From Heliopora coerulea (Eukaryota; Cnidaria; Anthozoa; Scleralcyonacea; Helioporidae), in NCBI GenBank assembly GCA_030142905.1, contig JASJOG010000035.1:1-64000 (forward strand): a stretch of DNA of 64,000 nucleotides, given 5' to 3'. A program made the translations under genes and the position numbers. The notes beneath the pieces were generated by a model. The model ran no database searches, was not told where the DNA came from, and was given only the letters and a program-made list of their open reading frames with translations. Numbering within the stretch: position 1 is the stretch's first letter; every line of letters starts with the position of its first letter. Positions 23,014 to 34,339 of the stretch are shown in pieces.

Positions 23014-26000
23014 TCATTGTATTAGCTCTTCACCTTTTTTATCTTCCTGTGACATCGAGGAAGATATTATCCTTTCAAGAACTTTGACCCAACCATCCCT
23101 CTCCTCTTCAGAGGCAGCACTGAATTCAAACATCCTTTCGGGCGTATGTATTTCAAAAGCGAAACCAGACGGCGGAGGCTTTCCTAAGAAACCCGACGTA
23201 ACTTTATAACCTTCAGCAGTTGTCCCAAGAACAATTTCCCCTTTGGCAAAAGCATCCTGAAAATAATAATGTCCGTCCACATCCTTAATTTACAAATATT
23301 TCCTGACTGTGTAGAAAATACTGTTACTAAAGTTTTACCTAAAATTTTCCCTAGATATACGGCAAACTTTGTTTTGTATTAAGCGCCACGCCAAATACAG
23401 CTGTATCTTCAGTTAATTTTTCAAAACAATATAAAAGGTATTCAAATGCTGCTTTAGTATACTCTAACACTTTCCGATCCCTATCCGACTTTTCAATTTT
23501 ACTCTGGCCAACGCGAGACGATATTACTCGTCAAGGGGGGACATCTTGGGAGTCTTTGGACAGGAAAGGGTTAAGGGGAATACATTCTAAGGCAACAAAT
23601 GCCCGTAGAGGACGCTAAAGAAGCGTTTATAAGTACCCTGTCCTTGGCTTGCCATTTATTACAAACTTTGTTTTCAAACGATCGACCCTCAGACGCCCCT
23701 CCAAACCCAAGTGAGATCGTTAAAGAGAAGATACAATGAAATATAAAAGTTGATAATAGGAGATTGAAGGTTAACTGACTTTTTGAGTTTTTAACTGAAT
23801 TTATGACAGTTTTTCACCCTTTAGCCTCTGCTTGCATAGGTCTCTCTTCAAGAGCATTCAAGGACACATCGCTCACTTACTGTTGCCTCTTTTAAATATG
23901 TTAACCGTCTGGAATCAACCGTAACCCAGCGATCTTTCCATGAATCATTATTCTATCAAAAAGACGATACATTTCACACATTTTTGAAAATACAGTTTGA
24001 TAAAAATGGGCGTGGTAGCAAAGGTGTACGTTATGTTAAATATATTGTATATCTTACAGACTTACACCATAAAACAAAATAATTAAGAAACAAATTATTC
24101 GTTGATGTGTTTTTTAACAGTTTTCTTTCAAGGATGAAGTCATCTGCTTAGAATAACGAGTACTCTGGTAAATACATTATGTTTAATTTAACTATTTTGC
24201 ACAATCATATCAAAAATCAAACGTTTTACAGAAAACTTACGCGTGGACCTTTTTTCAACAGTTTTCCCTCTTGTATGAAGTCTCTTGTAGTTGACTGGGA
24301 CATCTATGGACAAATAATTTTCTAAATAATCTGCAATGCATTACAGTTGATGCACTGTAGATTAAACAGTTAGGAGGCACAAGTCCCACTCTGCTAAATA
24401 AAATTGACTGGTCTATACAAAAATAAAACTCTCAAGTATATCCCCTTGCTCCTCATTGGGTTCATCTAAACATAGCAGTGACTATGTCACTATTCATAAT
24501 CAATTTATAAAAGTAAACAACTCACAATTTTTTCATCAGCATCAGGAGTGGCTGACATCAGTATTCTTAACTTTGCATTGCGAATGGCCATATACCATTC
24601 AACTATGTCCTAAAAAGGAATGAAACATTTCATGTTTCAGCTAAACAATAACTTGTTTTTCATTGGCTCCAAAAGAAACCCATTTCATGAACATGGGTAC
24701 TCTTTGAAAATAATCCCTGGTACTTGCCTGACCAGTGTCACTGGAAACAAACAAATTTCTTGTTTTGCCATCGATAGTATTAGTTATTTGCAAGCAGTTT
24801 GGCCGTTCAGCCTTTTCATCTGCAAAAACTGCATTTATTTTATTAATCAGCCAGCAATCTTTGGGATCTAGATCCTATAAGTGAAAAAAAGGGTCAGAGA
24901 TTGTAGCGATTCACTAAAATAATTGTTCAACTTGAGAAATATTGTACAATATAATTATATTATTTGACAGAATAGCCACGATATCTTGGTTACCACGACA
25001 ACTGGTTCAACACGGCATAATAAAGCTGCTGAATGCCTGGTACATACATCCCTATCACCTTAAAATCCTGTAACCCTTGTTCACCTACAGACATCTTTCA
25101 GTCCATGATACCAAAGAGATGTCCCATTAAACCAGCAATGCTGTAAGCTCTGTAACCCCTGCAATTCACATTACCCAGGCCTGCCCAGAGGAGGGGGGGG
25201 CAACTGGGGCAGCTTACCCCAGGCCCCAAGTGCAAGAGAGGTTCCTTCAGCATACGGGTAAATTTATTTCCTTTACGTTTCAAATGAAGATCAAATAACT
25301 GAATAATATCTCCTACTTCTGTTTAATCAACACTGTTTATTCATTGAACACTGGGTCCTTACACGTTGAGCCAAAGCAGGACACATGACCTTATCCAAAT
25401 AGTTATCTTCAGGCTCTCCAGTAAAGAATCCAATGAAAGTGTTATTGTCAAGAGCAATATCAACCTAAATAATTTTTTTAAGAGGGGGCCCCCAAATTTC
25501 TATTTTGCCCTGGGCCCCACCAAGACTCTGGCCAGACCTGACATTACCTCTGTTATCCACAATACCCTTTAATCCCAGGCAATGTCAGGTAGCTAATACA
25601 CACTCTACATAAGCTAGGCCCTATATCAGGTTTGTTAAGATAACTACCATCCTAACAACAGCAGGATGTGAACAAAGTGCAAAAGTATTGACGCATGAGT
25701 AGTGTAAGTCCTTCAAGTGAAATTACATGATTAACAAATCCAAAGTTGTAAGGATGAACTTATGTACTTACTGTTGGTTTTATGTAATATGAAAAAGAAT
25801 TATTTTTTAGAGAAAGAACAAATTTTCTTGTATTCCAGTTATTTGAATCCTTCTCACGCTTCTTCAGCATTCCTGATTTTTCTCCTATGGGCAAACATTA
25901 AAAAAAGTTACTTGCATTGACATGTAATGGAGAGGTGAAACTGCACAAAAGTCAATGTCATTTCAAGCATTAAAGAGCATAAGGATTTTTTACTCATTAT

Positions 26001-29000
26001 TAACCTATTAAAGGGCGAGGGCGCACTTCGGTATTTTACTCTGGTAATGCCAGAAAATTTTTCTTGCCGCACACAGGGATGAACTTTGGGCATTAAAGTG
26101 TTATATACAAAAGATTCTCACACATTATTAGATATTCATAGCATTTCGGCCGATCAGGTGCCTTCATTTCAGTCACATGTACCCAGCTAGAAACCCAGTC
26201 TGAACCACAAACTCAATGAATTCAAGTGGGCAGGGCTTTGAAGATGAGGGAAATTGAGGGGAAAACAATAGATATTTAAATTTAAAATTTGGATACTGTA
26301 TTTGGAAATGTCTTCTAAACACAGTCGCCTGTATTTAGAAACGATTTCTAACTACAGTTGACTGTATTTAGAAATCATTTCTAATTACAGATTGAATTCA
26401 AATTTAGCTTGAACACAGGTATTCATTTCAACGTCAAAACCACGATGTCTTTTCAAGAACTCAATAGACAATATATTACCAACATGGCATATTACAATTA
26501 AACCTTTTAACTTTCTAACTCGACTAGTATTTCGCACTAAACGAAATGTTAACTGTGCAATTACTAAAATTATTACTCGACAACATCAACTGTTCAGGAG
26601 CTATATGGCGCTGCACCTGATTATCAAATTGAGACCAGTCAAATTCACTTAACAATTTATCTAATTCTTCGTCCGCTATGTCATAATCTTTCTTCGATTG
26701 AGCCTCACTGTCTTTCAAGACGCATGGCCCGAGAGTGCTTGAAACAGCTATTCTTTGTTGTTTCTCAGCTTTTTCGTACGCAAACAAAGCGGAGGAAATG
26801 TGGCCCGTCCGCTCGTGTATTAGTTTTTCCTCATGCTTGCCTTGAAGTAAATTTGTAGCTGTAGTTACACGAAGACGAGCTGTCTTCTTCTCTAACCCAG
26901 CTTCTTTCATCAACGAAGGAATAATTTAATCCAATTTATAAATACCTACAGGAGCATTCTCAAATTTAAATTCTTTTTACTTGGTCGAAAGTAAAATGCT
27001 TCATCAATTCGTTTTAACCCTTTAACCAAAGGGTTTGTTTCTAATTAGTAGTACATAATTATTTTACATCATTAGTATTAGTATATTTGTATTTTATATT
27101 GTTACTATTTAGGGATATTTGTTGTAATGCGCATTTGAAAACTTCTAGTTATATTTGCGCAATATAAATGAATAAAGTTGAAAGTTGAACCAAAGAAAAA
27201 TACTGCTTATAAACATCTCAGCAAGACATGGTTCATGTTCACCTTTGCTATCAGGGTGACAGTAATGTGTCACAACTCTTCCTTATTTTTTTAAATCTCT
27301 TAAGCCTCCCTGGCAGGTTTTTGAGATGTTTTCACGATAAGTAATTGCATTATCTTCTATCACAAAATTACTCAACCTTAACTTCCTATGCTCACATGGT
27401 CTTAACCAAAACATTTTAACAATATAAAAATAAAGAGTATAAAGCAAAGTTTGCTCATTCTTAACTCCAAGCAAACCCTTTGACCAGAGCAAATTCTCTT
27501 CTTCTTCTTTTATTGGCTCCGTTTCTTTCCGAGTACGCTTTTCATACAACTGTTCACCACTTCTGTTGGACTTCTTCATTTCGGCATCCAGGACTTTTCT
27601 AAAAGTCTGAAAACTGAGCGCAGAACAAGATAAGATTTAACTATGTTACAGTGTAAGGTCTCAATGAAAAGAAACTGATAAGAAACGCATCAACACGTGA
27701 ACTTACTAGAAATTCTTAGCTTCCAATATGTTAGCTTCCACTCTTCCGTTCTCCTCTTAGTATCGCCTCAACGAACACACAATTTGATAAATTGTTTTCT
27801 CGGGGTACGGGTCACCGTCCATGTCAGCAACTTCTTGTACGAACTTAATAAGCCAAAAATTCATGCTTTTCATCGACATATTACACAAGCTTGTAGCCAA
27901 ATTTTCGACCTCGACCAAATCTAAGCCGAACGGGTTGTCCCCTAACATAACTAATTTATTGTCGCGTTCAGCTTGCTATTCTTCAAAGATACGGACACCC
28001 CAATAATTTTTATAAATGGTACTTTGTGGAACTGCCTTTTTAACGTTTTCAATACTATCCTCGACAGTTTGTGGTTCCCGAAATCGTTTTTTCTTCGGCC
28101 CCGCTGCCATCATGCTGCTTGTTTCTCCACCACCACGTGGTGTTCCGTCTCTTCTTCGTCAAATCTATATATAGAAACCTTTGAAGTTTCTTGCATGCGC
28201 TCTATTTCATAAGAATCCCCCAAGCTCATATCAGTCTTTGTCATAGTCCTCAATGGTATGAATATCTAATAATGTGTGAGAAGCTATTTCAAATCCTCGT
28301 TAGTGTTTTAGTCGTGGTTTCCAAATCCCGTGTGCCGTTAACAATAGCTCGGTTGCGCCTCGCCATTGTTGACGGCACATGGGATTTAGACACCACGTCT
28401 AAAACACTAACGAGGATTTGAAATATTATGTAATGAACACAGAAAAATATCTTGCATGTTCAGCAAAATTCTTAAAATGTACTTTAAATGCAGCTAATAG
28501 GTAACAAAGGCACATAGCAACCTGACCCCAACCTTTTCTTGTATTGCTCAGAACAAATATTGGCCATACAAATCATTAAATATGTTAACAATACGCCAAA
28601 CCTCTACTTAGGGAAATGTATTACTTTGTGGAAAATCAGGTACAGATTGGCTCCAATAAGATGGCTCTAATAACAGCTCAAAGGGCTCTAAATTCCTTAT
28701 CACAAATTTTTAAATTTATTGGAGCATTGTGTGAAATCTTGAGAATTATATATTATAAATAAATTGGAACTCAGGTTAAATGAAGAAAACATTAAAAGAT
28801 ATTCAAAATAACTACAACCCATAGATTTCAGAAATAAGTTACCTGTTAAATAAGAAGGTTGGGGAGCTCCCTCGACAAACTCCTTTCTTTCATACTTTGA
28901 CCTAATCCACTGCTCTCTCAGAACACTAAAACAACCATTTAGTATTTGAAAAACATGTTGAATTTCTGGAAGAGACATTATTGAAGTCTAAACTTCATTT

Positions 29001-31546
29001 CATAATTTCAAGGATATTAGCCTTCCAGAGATTCTCCTACAGCAAGAACGTAAGGAGAAGCTCTCTACACATCCAAGTGGCTCTTATAACTTTACCCCCT
29101 GACCATCTATTTAGTTTCTCTCTGCTGAGTGAAATGGTTTAGCATTAGTCAGAACCAAATTCTAAATTGTTGGCAATGAAAGGATTGAGAGGTTGAAATG
29201 GCTTTTGATCTGTAACAGTTTTTCTCTACAAAATAAAGTCTTGTGAGATTAGCCAAAGTGAAATAATAAAGCATCATTGTGGAAATAAACAGGACAGGAT
29301 AAACTATGAAACCATTATTCCAATGTCTTCAGCAAATTTATTAATAATATTTTCATTAAAGGTAATGAGGTCAAGTTAAGCAGTTTAGGGAACTTAAATT
29401 CTCAATTAAATGTTGCACCTGTCTTATGCAGATTCTTTTGCACCTATTATGCTTTTCATGAGCTCTCATCATAAATAATATTAATAATAACTAATAATTT
29501 TACTCCCTGAAACAAAAAACATCTGGAAGTTTTAATGCAGATCACAAGGGATGATACAAAGATTGAATACAAAACCAACATTAGTACAGCAACATGGTTG
29601 GATTGCTAAGCAAGGCAGAAAATGTGCAACTTGAAATCCCCTGCTGTCTTAACCTCCACACAGGTGATCTATACAAGGCAGAGTAACTCACTAAAGACCA
29701 CTTGTGCTAAAACAGTTGTATTTCTTTTTCAACTTACTGCGGTGAATCTTTTTTAGGTCTTTTATAGCAGACTGGGACTTGCTTTTCCCATTTCTGATTT
29801 GAGAGGACATTCCCTCCATCAACCATACACTAGAAGAATATAAATTAGCTATTATTTTGAGTTTAGTATCATTACCACCTCACCCTTACAACTTTGTCAC
29901 ATGTACCACCACAACTCTCCAGGCAACTTAAAAGTTATTTTAGGGTAGGATATATAAATATATATATATATATAAATGTAGCTGTTTGGTCTCTGAAAAG
30001 GAGAGTGCTCAATACAAAGGTTTAGAACTTTAATAGTCTATTTGGTTAATGCCTAAGCTTTGAGCAACTGCTGTTACACGGTGTTTCACGCTTACGCGAT
30101 CATCAGACGACTAATTACATTTAACTACGTTGTCCCTTTTATGCTCTTCGGGGCGCGGTGGCCGTACCGAAAACCAAACGACCATCCACAATACATCCAC
30201 AGAAACTCCAACCAACCACCGAGTATAATCAAACAACTCCCACAAAATATCGGGAAAAGAATTAGCAAAATATCCGCCACGAAAGAAATTTTCGACAGTG
30301 TAGCCCCGTACTACAACGAAGCATTTAAAGCCAGTGGATTCAACGAGAAGATCAAGTACGAGCCACCCGCAAATTACAACCCCAACGCCAAGCTCAACAG
30401 AAAGAGAAACATCATCTGGTTCAACCCACCTTACAGTGCCAACGTCAGAACTAACGTAGGAAAAAAGTTTCTCCTGCTCGTAGACAAACACTTCCTAAAA
30501 GGACACAAACCTAATAAAATCTTCAATAGAAACTCCGTGAAGGTAAGCTACAGTTGTATGCCCAACATGTCAAACATCGTTAAGTCCCATAACCGCAAGT
30601 TCCTTCACCCCGAACCAGAAAACAACCCACCAAAATGCAACTGTAGGGAGAAAGAATTGTGCCCGCTCCAAGGAAAGTGTCTGAGCGAAAGTATCATTTA
30701 CAGAGCAGAAATCACCAACGACAAGACCAGCGAACCCGTAAACTACATAGGACTAACCAAACTTACTTTTAAAGATAGGCTGTACAAACACCGAAACTCC
30801 CTGAAACACCGCAGCAAGGCAAACTCCACAGAACTCTCGAAATACGTTTGGAATCTACGCGACAGTAATCTTCACAACACCAACATACGATGGTCCATCC
30901 TCGACAAAGCTCCTACCTTCTGAAATGGGTCCCAGTGATGCAACCTTTGCTTCACCAAGAAGTATCACATAATTTTCCAAAATATCCCACTCCTAAACAA
31001 AAGAAACGAACTGCTGTCGAATTGCCGTCACATAAATAAATTCCTTCTCCGCAAATATAAAGTCACATCGCCGGACAATTAACAAATTCCTCAAATTCCT
31101 GAAGGATGACGCCACCACGCCCCGAAGAGCATAAAAGGGACAACGTAGTTAACTGTAATTAGTCGTCTGATGATCGCGTAAGCGTGAAACACCGTGTAAC
31201 GGCAGTTGCTCAAAGCTGAGACATTAACCAAATAGACTATATATATATATATATATGCCCACTGCATGAGTAGCAGTTTGAGCACTCTGTTCCCTTATCA
31301 ATCCATGTTTGTTCTGAGCTGCACTGATGAGCTGTAGTACAGCAAAATGTATGTCTGCAGATTGAACACATATATACCCTCCCATATTTTGATGTTGCTG
31401 AGCACTTTATGGATATATAACAGTAACCAATAGCATTAAGCAATGCCTACTGCTTGAGTAACAGTTCGAGCACTCTGTTCCCTTATCAATCCATGTTCAT
31501 TCTGAGTTGCACTGATGAGCTGTAGTACAGCAAAACATATGTCTGC

Positions 31547-31585
<39 letters not shown>

Positions 31586-33749
31586 TCTCACATTTCGACA
31601 TTGATGAGCACTATGTGGATATATATAATGGTAACCAATAGCATTAAGCAATACCCACTGTGTATACCTACGTAGATACCTACATACATACATACTTACA
31701 TACATACATACTTACATACATACATACCTACCAACCTATATACATACATACCTACATACATACCTACATACATACCTACATACAAACCTATATACATATG
31801 TACATACATACCTACATACATAGCTACATACCTACATAATCCATACCTATATACATACCTATATATATACCTACATACATATAGTACCTACATATGTATA
31901 TATATACATGAATACATACATACACACATACCTACATACATACATATTGTACATCCATACTGTACACACATACATACTGTACACACATGCATACTATACA
32001 TATATATGTACATACCTACCTACCTACATACATACACACATACATACATGCTTACTATACATATATACCCATATATATACATACATACTTACATAAATAC
32101 TCCATTATCTTTCCCCAAGAGAGAGTTCTCAAAGGTTATTATATGGTTCATGTGTCAGTAATACAAATATAAATGTTTACAAAAACAAGTCAAGGCATAT
32201 AAACTATTTGTTTAAGAGCTCTCACAATAAACTTCTGTTTAAAACATCATTTCAAAAAATCAACTGTTTTACAAAGTTTTAATAAAGCATCAAGGAAGTC
32301 CTGTATGCTGACAATCCTATGGTAAAAAGTTTGTTGACCATAGGTTGTGTCAAAGCAAGAAATATAGCACACCACATGGCAACCCCAGGTATTCCAGTTT
32401 GTTACTGCTGTACATCTAATAAATTGAAATGAAAAATATATGGAGGGATACATCCCATTCACACAAGAGTGATGGTTGCAAAATGGTAATACAGTTAAGT
32501 AGCTACTGGAAGCCACTAAAGGAAAGACTTATTGACATCAGGGTAAAAAAAAAAACATTCAGCACATGGGACAATTGTATTGCTTGATGAAATACCATGA
32601 CAACTTAGTGCATTTGCCAAACTGATATCAATTTAACACTGGTACGATAAAAAAATACAAACTTTTCAGTCAAGATAAATTATGTTTGAAATGCTTGGTA
32701 CAAATATTGTCCAGCCAGTGAAATTGACGCGTTCCTCAGAACCGCTCTCTTTTGCCAGGCAGAAGCAGTACTGAATGTGCTGGCTTTCATATGGTATAAC
32801 TCAAAGTTTAACTCATACGTTTAACCCAAAACGCACATTTGACCCATTTATCTTCACACTTAAATTGCCGGTTCAGACAATACCATGTTTTGTTTATTGA
32901 TCACTTTGATTAACAATGCTTTTAAAATCACAGCGTTTAAAGGAAACACTTTTCCGGAGTAACGTCAAATTATCTAAAATGGGTGGGCGTCCCTGGCCTC
33001 TGAAATATCATCGAGGTCAGTGGTGGGCATTCACTGAAGCTAAATCGTTAATCCTTAACCTAAGCTCAGGAGGACATCGAACAAGAACAAACCTAGCGAA
33101 CAGGAACAAACCTAGCCATCAGAGGAAACCATCCGTCAAACACTTTGACTAATTATTCTGTGCACTTTCCACTCCACTACGTCGATTGTTAGCTGTAAAA
33201 CACCTTCACGAACAAGACTAATTACCTTAATTAAATTGTAACGAAACTTTCATGGAACCTGCTCCTCACAAAACAAATTGTTTTCAGAAAACATAATGTT
33301 TATTCTTAAACATTCTGTAAACAATTCTAAAAAGAGCGAAAACGTCCTTACAACGGTGATAGTGTTCATCTAACAGCGAATGAACTCAAATAATGGAACT
33401 GAAAAAAAATCCGAACTGAACTTTACCTTTAACTTCTCGTCAGTCCATGAGTCCAATATCAAAGATTTTACCACGGAGATGGACGTCCCCATGCACCGGT
33501 GCACTCCGCTGCATTTTATACATATAAAAACCCCTAAATTTGCTGAGGCCCATTCTGGATCTTTGCACCCGGAAGTGAGAAAACATATCTTAGTACAATG
33601 TCGAAACATAAAGGTCAAACAACAACAAATAAAGAGCAAATAGTCCCGCTGGTCTAATGCTACTTACTGTCTGCTCCACAGTCAGCACAGACATTATTTC
33701 CCGGTGAATTTCGCAATTCAAGAAGAGTCTGCCTGTTACGTTCCGTCAT
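23014..33749 (-). CDS. ADAP: ArfGAP with dual PH domains (ADAP1/2 type), 10 exons
   Basis: Coding exons (high to low) are 33749-33668, 33560-33427, 29829-29738, 28925-28843, 25884-25772, 24874-24728, 24609-24526, 24303-24241, 23952-23881 and 23256-23014. They total 1113 nt (370 residues plus stop), close to the roughly 375-380 residues of vertebrate ADAPs, and every junction keeps phase. Exons 1-2 give the ArfGAP zinc finger CADC-x16-CIKC and the HR arginine-finger segment. Exons 3-4 encode the linker with REQWIRSKYERKEF. PH1 (KSGMLKKREKD ... WNTRKFVL) spans exons 5-7, and PH2 (EGKLLKKGPR ... WKDRWVTVDSRRL ... IHTPERMFEF) spans exons 8-10. The family stimulates Arf6 GTP hydrolysis and binds phosphoinositides or inositol phosphates at membranes and in the nucleus. 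Exon 6 ends at CAG|GCAAGT, a GC donor required by phase. ADAP1 and ADAP2 cannot be told apart here. Confidence 0.95.
25176..25540. mobile_element. Non-autonomous hAT element in ADAP intron
   Basis: 365 bp, starting CAGGCCTGCCCAGAGG and ending CTCTGGCCAGACCTG (matching inverted ends), with GGGGCC-rich subterminal blocks. It is flanked by an exact 8-bp duplication ACATTACC (25168-25175 and 25541-25548). It sits between ADAP exons 5 and 6. No transposase is present. Confidence 0.93.
26524..28113 (-). pseudogene. Crypton/DUF3504-type tyrosine-recombinase-derived gene, decayed
   Basis: From the start at 28113 the frame reads a basic head (AAGPKKKRFREP), then NYWGVRIFEE followed by a stop, and a core-binding-like segment NFWLIKFVQEV ... 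YPEKTIYQIVCSLRRY. A candidate intron lies at about 27710-27600 (GTAAGT ... TTTCAG). The next part (27600-27283) reads KVLDAEMK, LLWSKGLLG, TLYFYIVKMFWLR, CEHRKLRL and ENISKTCQGG. The last part (26913-26524) has MMKEAGLEKK, LRVTTATNLLQ and ERTGHISSALFAYEKA, matching the C-terminal catalytic region of tyrosine recombinases. These blocks fit the DUF3504 family (ZMYM2/QRICH1-like, Crypton-derived). Stops and a ~250-bp interruption (26930-27190) show it is dead. It lies in an ADAP intron on the same strand. Confidence 0.72.
28286..28424. repeat. 139-bp hairpin (foldback MITE-like)
   Basis: Two ~60-bp arms starting ATTTCAAATCCTCGTTAGTG are inverted copies with about five mismatches around a ~19-nt GC-rich loop (GCTCGGTTGCGCCTCGCC). 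There is no coding content. It lies just upstream of the decayed recombinase gene in the ADAP intron. Confidence 0.9.
30150..31075 (+). pseudogene. PLE protein C-terminus with GIY-YIG-like nuclease
   Basis: The frame running to 30923 contains IIWFNPPYSANVRTNVGKKF, KIFNRNSVKVSYSCMPNM, the cysteine cluster CNCREKELCPLQGKC, and SIIYRAEI ... NYIGLTKLTFKDRLYKH. The last block matches the GIY-YIG endonuclease start (x-I-Y ... Y-I-G plus the downstream Arg). After a stop at 30921-30923 the typical ending continues (NLCFT ... LLNKRNELLSNCRH ... FLLRKYK), so the true C-terminus is broken. The methionine at 30060 lies in the pLTR and is not a real start. PLE GIY-YIG nucleases nick DNA to prime retrotransposition. 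Confidence 0.78.
31161..31204 (+). ncRNA. Hammerhead ribozyme-like motif in right pLTR
   Basis: The core CTGATGA (31167-31173) is followed by a stem II hairpin TCGC-GTAA-GCGT, then GAAA (31186-31189), a very short stem III (CACCGTG) and TA before the predicted cleavage point (GTA^A). Stem I pairs AGTCGT with ACGGC over five pairs including one G-U. Hammerheads with tiny stem III are known in Penelope-like elements. The inverted left pLTR has the same core on minus (CTGATGA at 30106-30100) with a weaker stem I. Confidence 0.7.
31254..31660. repeat. Two-copy ~188-bp tandem repeat with degenerate hammerhead cores
   Basis: Two copies start at about 31254 and 31441 (GAGCACTCTGTTCCCTTATC in both). 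Each contains CTGATGA (31324 and 31512), a stem II GCTGT-AGT-ACAGC, then AAAA where GAAA is expected, and GTC before a stem I partner. Stem I is CTGCA/TGCAG in copy 1 and TTGCA/TGCAA in copy 2, so both pair. AT dinucleotide runs interrupt the units. Confidence 0.75.
31665..32100. repeat. (TACA)n-rich microsatellite tract
   Basis: Over 400 bp of CATACATACCTACATA-type tetranucleotide repeats with TATATA interruptions. Tyr/Thr/His-rich frames here are repeat artefacts. Confidence 0.95.
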
Positions 33750-34339
33750 GTTAAGTTGCTCATACCATCCTTGACGCCTTCTGACCCTTATCACTTCCAA
33801 CTTCCAAGTGAATCAAGAGTATCCAGCGGTCATTCAGCAAAAAGTCAACAATGGCAGGCGACACCTTTAGAAGGGCTCCGCTCTGTTATATTAATTAATT
33901 TTGGTTTAATTTTTTCCAATATATTATTTTTCGTTCTGTATAGAATACGATCGCAATTTAACGCTTTCGTACGTTATTTTTTTTCTTCCTTTTGTAGTTT
34001 GTCCTCTCTCCTTTCATTTGTTTCAATTTTACACAACACTTCAGCTTTGATTTCATGTCACAAATAACAATATATGCGGTTTTAAATTACCGTCGAAAGC
34101 GTCTGATTACCGTATTTATTCTATTAAACGCCTACTATCCCATACACGTCTCTCTCTAATAAACGCCCCCATAATTTGCGAAAAATTGAATTAAACGCCC
34201 CTCTCTAATAAACGCCTCTCGCTAATAAACGCCCCTTTGAGAATGTAAGACGCCATAGGTAGATATTTTAAAACATTTAATGTCATTTACATTAAGTTTT
34301 TATAAAATAAGGTTGTTTGTAGGTCATTGACTGTTCGTA

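Larger units (their letters stand above)
30028..31245 (+). mobile_element. Truncated Penelope-like element with inverted pLTRs
   Basis: Inverted copies of ~130-140 bp bound the element (30028-30170 and 31115-31245, sharing GTTTCACGCTTACGCGATCA and TTTTATGCTCTTCGGGGCG in opposite orientation). Between them is the C-terminal part of a PLE protein. Each arm carries a hammerhead-like core. The reverse transcriptase is missing. It lies in the ADAP intron between exons 2 and 3, opposite to the gene. Confidence 0.82.

Noticed and set aside
30111..30491. Minus-strand 126-codon frame over the Penelope fragment
   Set aside because: Antisense shadow of the GIY-YIG frame.
31436..32172. Tyr/His/Thr-rich frames
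   Set aside because: Translations of TACA/CATA microsatellite, with no gene-like composition.
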